From Rhodothermaceae bacterium (GTDB taxonomy: Bacteria > Bacteroidota > Rhodothermia > Rhodothermales > Rubricoccaceae): a DNA stretch of 6,258 nucleotides. A program made the translations under genes and the position numbers. Positions 5,020-6,258 of the stretch are shown here, in pieces (position 1 is the first letter of the stretch; the number at the start of each line of letters is the position of its first letter). The notes beneath the pieces are model-generated. The model was not told the origin of the DNA. It did not search any database and was given only the letters and a program-made list of their open reading frames with translations. Where the stretch lies: the NCBI GenBank assembly GCA_013003465.1, contig JABDIZ010000073.1:1-6258 (forward strand). The letters run 5' to 3'.

Positions 5020-6087
5020 CCCTGCCATCCGCTCAGCGTGGTCGGCCACGCGGAGCGCCGTGATGATGCCATCGAGGTCGCCCGCGAGGATGTTCTGGAG
5101 CGCGTGATTCTTGTCGTCGCCGTCGAGGCGGTGGTCGGTCACGCGGCCCTGCGGCCAGTTGTAGGTTCGGATCTTGGCCGAGCGGTCGCCGGAGCCGATC
5201 ATGGCGCGCCGGGCATCGGCGCGCTCGGCGTGGAGGCGCTCCCGCTCCAACTGGTAGAGGCGCGAGCGAAGCACCCGCAGCGCCTTGTCCTTGTTCTTGT
5301 GCTGGCTCTTCTCGTCCTGGCACGTCACTACGAGGCCCGTCGGCTTGTGCGTGATACGCACGGCCGAGTCGGTGGTGTTGACACTCTGCCCGCCCGGCCC
5401 GGACGAGCGGTACACGTCGATCTCCAGGTCGTTGGCGTGGATCTCCACATCCACCTCCTCGGCCTCGGGCAGCACTGCTACCGACGCCGCCGACGTATGG
5501 ATGCGGCCCTGGCTCTCGGTCTGCGGCACGCGCTGCACACGGTGGACGCCGCTCTCGTACTTCATCGTCCCGAAGGCATCGGCGCCCTTGAGCGCGAACG
5601 TGATCTCCTTGAAGCCGCCCGCCGCGCCCGGGCTCGTGTCCATGATCTCGACACGCCAGCCCTTGTCGGCAGCGAACCGCTGGTAGAGGTCGAACAGATC
5701 GCCCGCGAAGAGCCCGGCCTCGTCGCCGCCCGTCCCGGCGCGGATCTCGACGATGGCGTTGCGGGCGTCCTCCGGGTCTTTGGGGATGAGCAACGTTTCG
5801 AGCTCCGCCTCCAGCGCCGGAATCTGCTCCTCAATGCCCTCCAGTTCCATCGCCGCGAGGTCGGCCATCTCGCCCTCTTCACTCTCGACCAGCCCGCACA
5901 AGTCCTCGCGCTCCTGGAGCACCGCGCGGTACCGCCGGATCACCCCCATGAGGGTGGACAAGTTCGCCTGCTCCGGCCCGAGCTCAGCGAGTCGAGCGGG
6001 GTCAGTGGCGACCTCCGGCTGGGCCATCAGCGCGTTGACTTCATCGTAGCGCGCCTGGATGTCGTCGAGGGTTTGGGGGTCAATCAT
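5014..6087 (-). CDS. prfA: Peptide chain release factor 1
   Basis: 357 residues, the usual RF1 length. It recognises UAA and UAG in the ribosomal A site and triggers hydrolysis of the peptidyl-tRNA. An N-terminal coiled-coil domain covers about 1-105. The conserved GTGGDEAGLFAGDLF is at 118-132. The codon-reading tripeptide is PQT (188-190) in VHRVQRVPQTESQGRIHTS; a PxT tripeptide is RF1-type, whereas RF2 has SPF. The catalytic GGQ motif is at 232-234 within SSGPGGQSVNTTDSAVRITH, and its glutamine is normally methylated by PrmC. The prmC gene that often follows prfA is not here; rpsF comes next after a 176-base gap. The ATG at 6087 fits the family start. Upstream is a C-run rather than a Shine-Dalgarno sequence. 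Confidence 0.97.
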   Translation of the reverse strand: MIDPQTLDDIQARYDEVNALMAQPEVATDPARLAELGPEQANLSTLMGVIRRYRAVLQEREDLCGLVESEEGEMADLAAMELEGIEEQIPALEAELETLLIPKDPEDARNAIVEIRAGTGGDEAGLFAGDLFDLYQRFAADKGWRVEIMDTSPGAAGGFKEITFALKGADAFGTMKYESGVHRVQRVPQTESQGRIHTSAASVAVLPEAEEVDVEIHANDLEIDVYRSSGPGGQSVNTTDSAVRITHKPTGLVVTCQDEKSQHKNKDKALRVLRSRLYQLERERLHAERADARRAMIGSGDRSAKIRTYNWPQGRVTDHRLDGDDKNHALQNILAGDLDGIITALRVADHAERMAGG

Positions 6088-6111
6088 GGGGGGGCGGGTA
6101 CAGCAGCGCGG

Positions 6112-6117
6112 AAGATA
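6112..6117 (-). promoter_or_regulatory. Candidate prfA -10 element
   Basis: TATCTT on the minus strand ends 24 bases before the prfA ATG, the same spacing as the similar boxes before arsC and the EEP gene. The 17-base-upstream hexamer is GAACCC, and TGAACC sits one base further on, which is only weakly like TTGACA. The rest of 6118-6233 shows no gene. Confidence 0.3.
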
Positions 6118-6233
6118 CGCTGGGCGGATTACGGGGGTTCACCTGCACCGCCGATACCACAGGCCACGCACGGAATGCCCCCATACGCCCGTTGGCTGCT
6201 CGCACCCTCCTCGCGATTTCGTTTCATTGCCGC

Positions 6234-6258
6234 ATGCGTCGCTTTCTGATTCCCCTCC
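6234..6258 (+). CDS. Possible start of a divergent gene (MRRFLIPL...), cut by window edge
   Basis: An ATG at 6234 opens MRRFLIPL, with two arginines followed by hydrophobic residues, as at the start of a signal peptide. The frame is open to the window end. Only eight codons are visible and no Shine-Dalgarno sequence is present, so this may be chance. If real it would be divergent from prfA and the only plus-strand gene here. Confidence 0.2.

Noticed and set aside
4930..6249. 439-codon plus-strand open frame opposite prfA
   Set aside because: Antisense shadow of a certain RF1 gene in GC-rich DNA. It shows no recognisable domain, and its composition follows the complement of prfA codons.
6088..6258. 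C-terminal end of a further minus-strand gene upstream of prfA
   Set aside because: All three minus frames hit stops and the short peptides have no family character; the stretch reads as intergenic.
1..6258. CRISPR array, tRNA or rRNA, insertion sequence, phage or defence island
   Set aside because: No spaced direct repeats, no cloverleaf or rRNA-like sequence, no transposase or integrase frame; the genes are housekeeping or common accessory families.

Overview
The window looks like ordinary chromosome from a GC-rich bacterium, most likely a Rhodothermota/Bacteroidota-type lineage (Salinibacter, Rubricoccus and relatives). That placement is inferred from four things: the rpsF-rpsR-rplI order with no ssb, the near absence of Shine-Dalgarno sequences (only rpsF has a strong one), -10-like TATCTTG sequences, and an acidic tail on L9. 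No 16S rRNA or other decisive marker is present. All eight confidently called genes lie on the minus strand, so they are transcribed from high to low coordinates.

Reading in the direction of transcription, prfA (release factor 1, 6087-5014) comes first. The gap after it holds a long inverted repeat, a candidate promoter and a possible S6:S18 autoregulatory leader hairpin. The ribosomal operon rpsF (bS6), rpsR (bS18), rplI (bL9) follows (4837-3443) and is closed by a convincing Rho-independent terminator at 3420-3379. Together prfA and this operon supply the translation machinery. rpsR has a Thr/Ser-rich N-terminal extension containing a perfect 24-bp tandem duplication, and rplI has a long acidic C-terminal extension.

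Next come apparently separate small genes: an exported stand-alone DsbD N-terminal (alpha-type) domain protein (3325-2816), a CAP/SCP-domain lipoprotein (2729-2226), a thioredoxin-coupled arsenate reductase ArsC (2157-1732), a membrane-anchored endonuclease/exonuclease/phosphatase-fold protein (1696-716), and a site-2-protease family zinc metalloprotease cut by the window edge (524-1). Three of them act at or outside the cytoplasmic membrane, one cleaves substrates within it, and ArsC is cytoplasmic. Nothing ties them into one pathway.

The 525-715 gap contains a structured, REP/MITE-like palindromic sequence that may be a dispersed repeat. The last 171 bases (6088-6258) hold the prfA upstream region and possibly the first codons of a divergent plus-strand gene. 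I found no CRISPR array, tRNA, rRNA, insertion sequence or defence cassette, and no convincing new multi-gene system. The most useful leads are the recurring NATC promoter-like element 23-25 bases before five genes, the candidate S6:S18 leader, the intergenic repeat, and the extensions on bS18 and bL9.
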